5,170 nucleotides of DNA, taken from positions 1 to 5,170 of the forward strand of contig CBDULX010000212.1 in the NCBI GenBank assembly GCA_965368175.1, written 5' to 3'. Position numbers and translations under genes: made by a program. Shown piece after piece: positions 5,168-5,170 of the stretch (positions are counted from its first letter, which is position 1; every line of letters starts with the position of its first letter). Source of the stretch: CBDULX01 sp965368175. GTDB lineage: Bacteria > Pseudomonadota > Gammaproteobacteria > SZUA-229. The notes beneath the pieces were generated by a model. That model was not told where the DNA came from and did no database searches. It saw only the letters and a program-made list of their open reading frames with translations.

Positions 5168-5170
5168 ATA

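Overview
This window is a chromosomal stretch of a gammaproteobacterium, probably marine or Pseudomonadales/Cellvibrionales-like. The placement is inferred from the gene set and from the sequence of RpoH, FtsE and FtsX, not from a search. Two conserved blocks face each other.

Left block, plus strand (1-1721): the end of a biotin operon. bioH (pimeloyl-ACP methyl ester esterase) overlaps bioC (malonyl-ACP methyltransferase) by 23 nt. Together these enzymes open and close the methyl-ester disguise that lets fatty acid synthesis build the pimeloyl precursor of biotin. A strong intrinsic terminator at 1693-1721 follows bioC, and bioD is not next.

Middle (1722-1902): this gene-free gap is almost filled by a 158-bp non-autonomous element (MITE-like). 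It has 18-bp terminal inverted repeats (16/18 identical), a 4-bp TTAG duplication on both sides and a nearly fully palindromic interior. It sits 14 bp past the rpoH stop codon, between rpoH and the shared terminator.

Right block, minus strand (5131 down to 1903): ftsE - ftsX - small receiver-like protein - rpoH. This is the classic ftsE-ftsX-rpoH order with one extra gene, a stand-alone receiver domain whose phosphoacceptor aspartate is replaced by serine. FtsEX is the divisome ABC complex that controls peptidoglycan hydrolysis, and RpoH is the heat-shock sigma factor.

The most striking regulatory signal lies upstream of rpoH. A perfect CIRCE operator (9-bp arms, 9-bp spacer; the HrcA binding site) overlaps the -10 and predicted start of a sigma-E-type promoter (GGAACTT-N16-TCTCA). 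A weaker sigma-70-like promoter lies further upstream. If functional, this would make rpoH respond to envelope stress through RpoE, to cytoplasmic chaperone state through HrcA, and to read-through from ftsEX.
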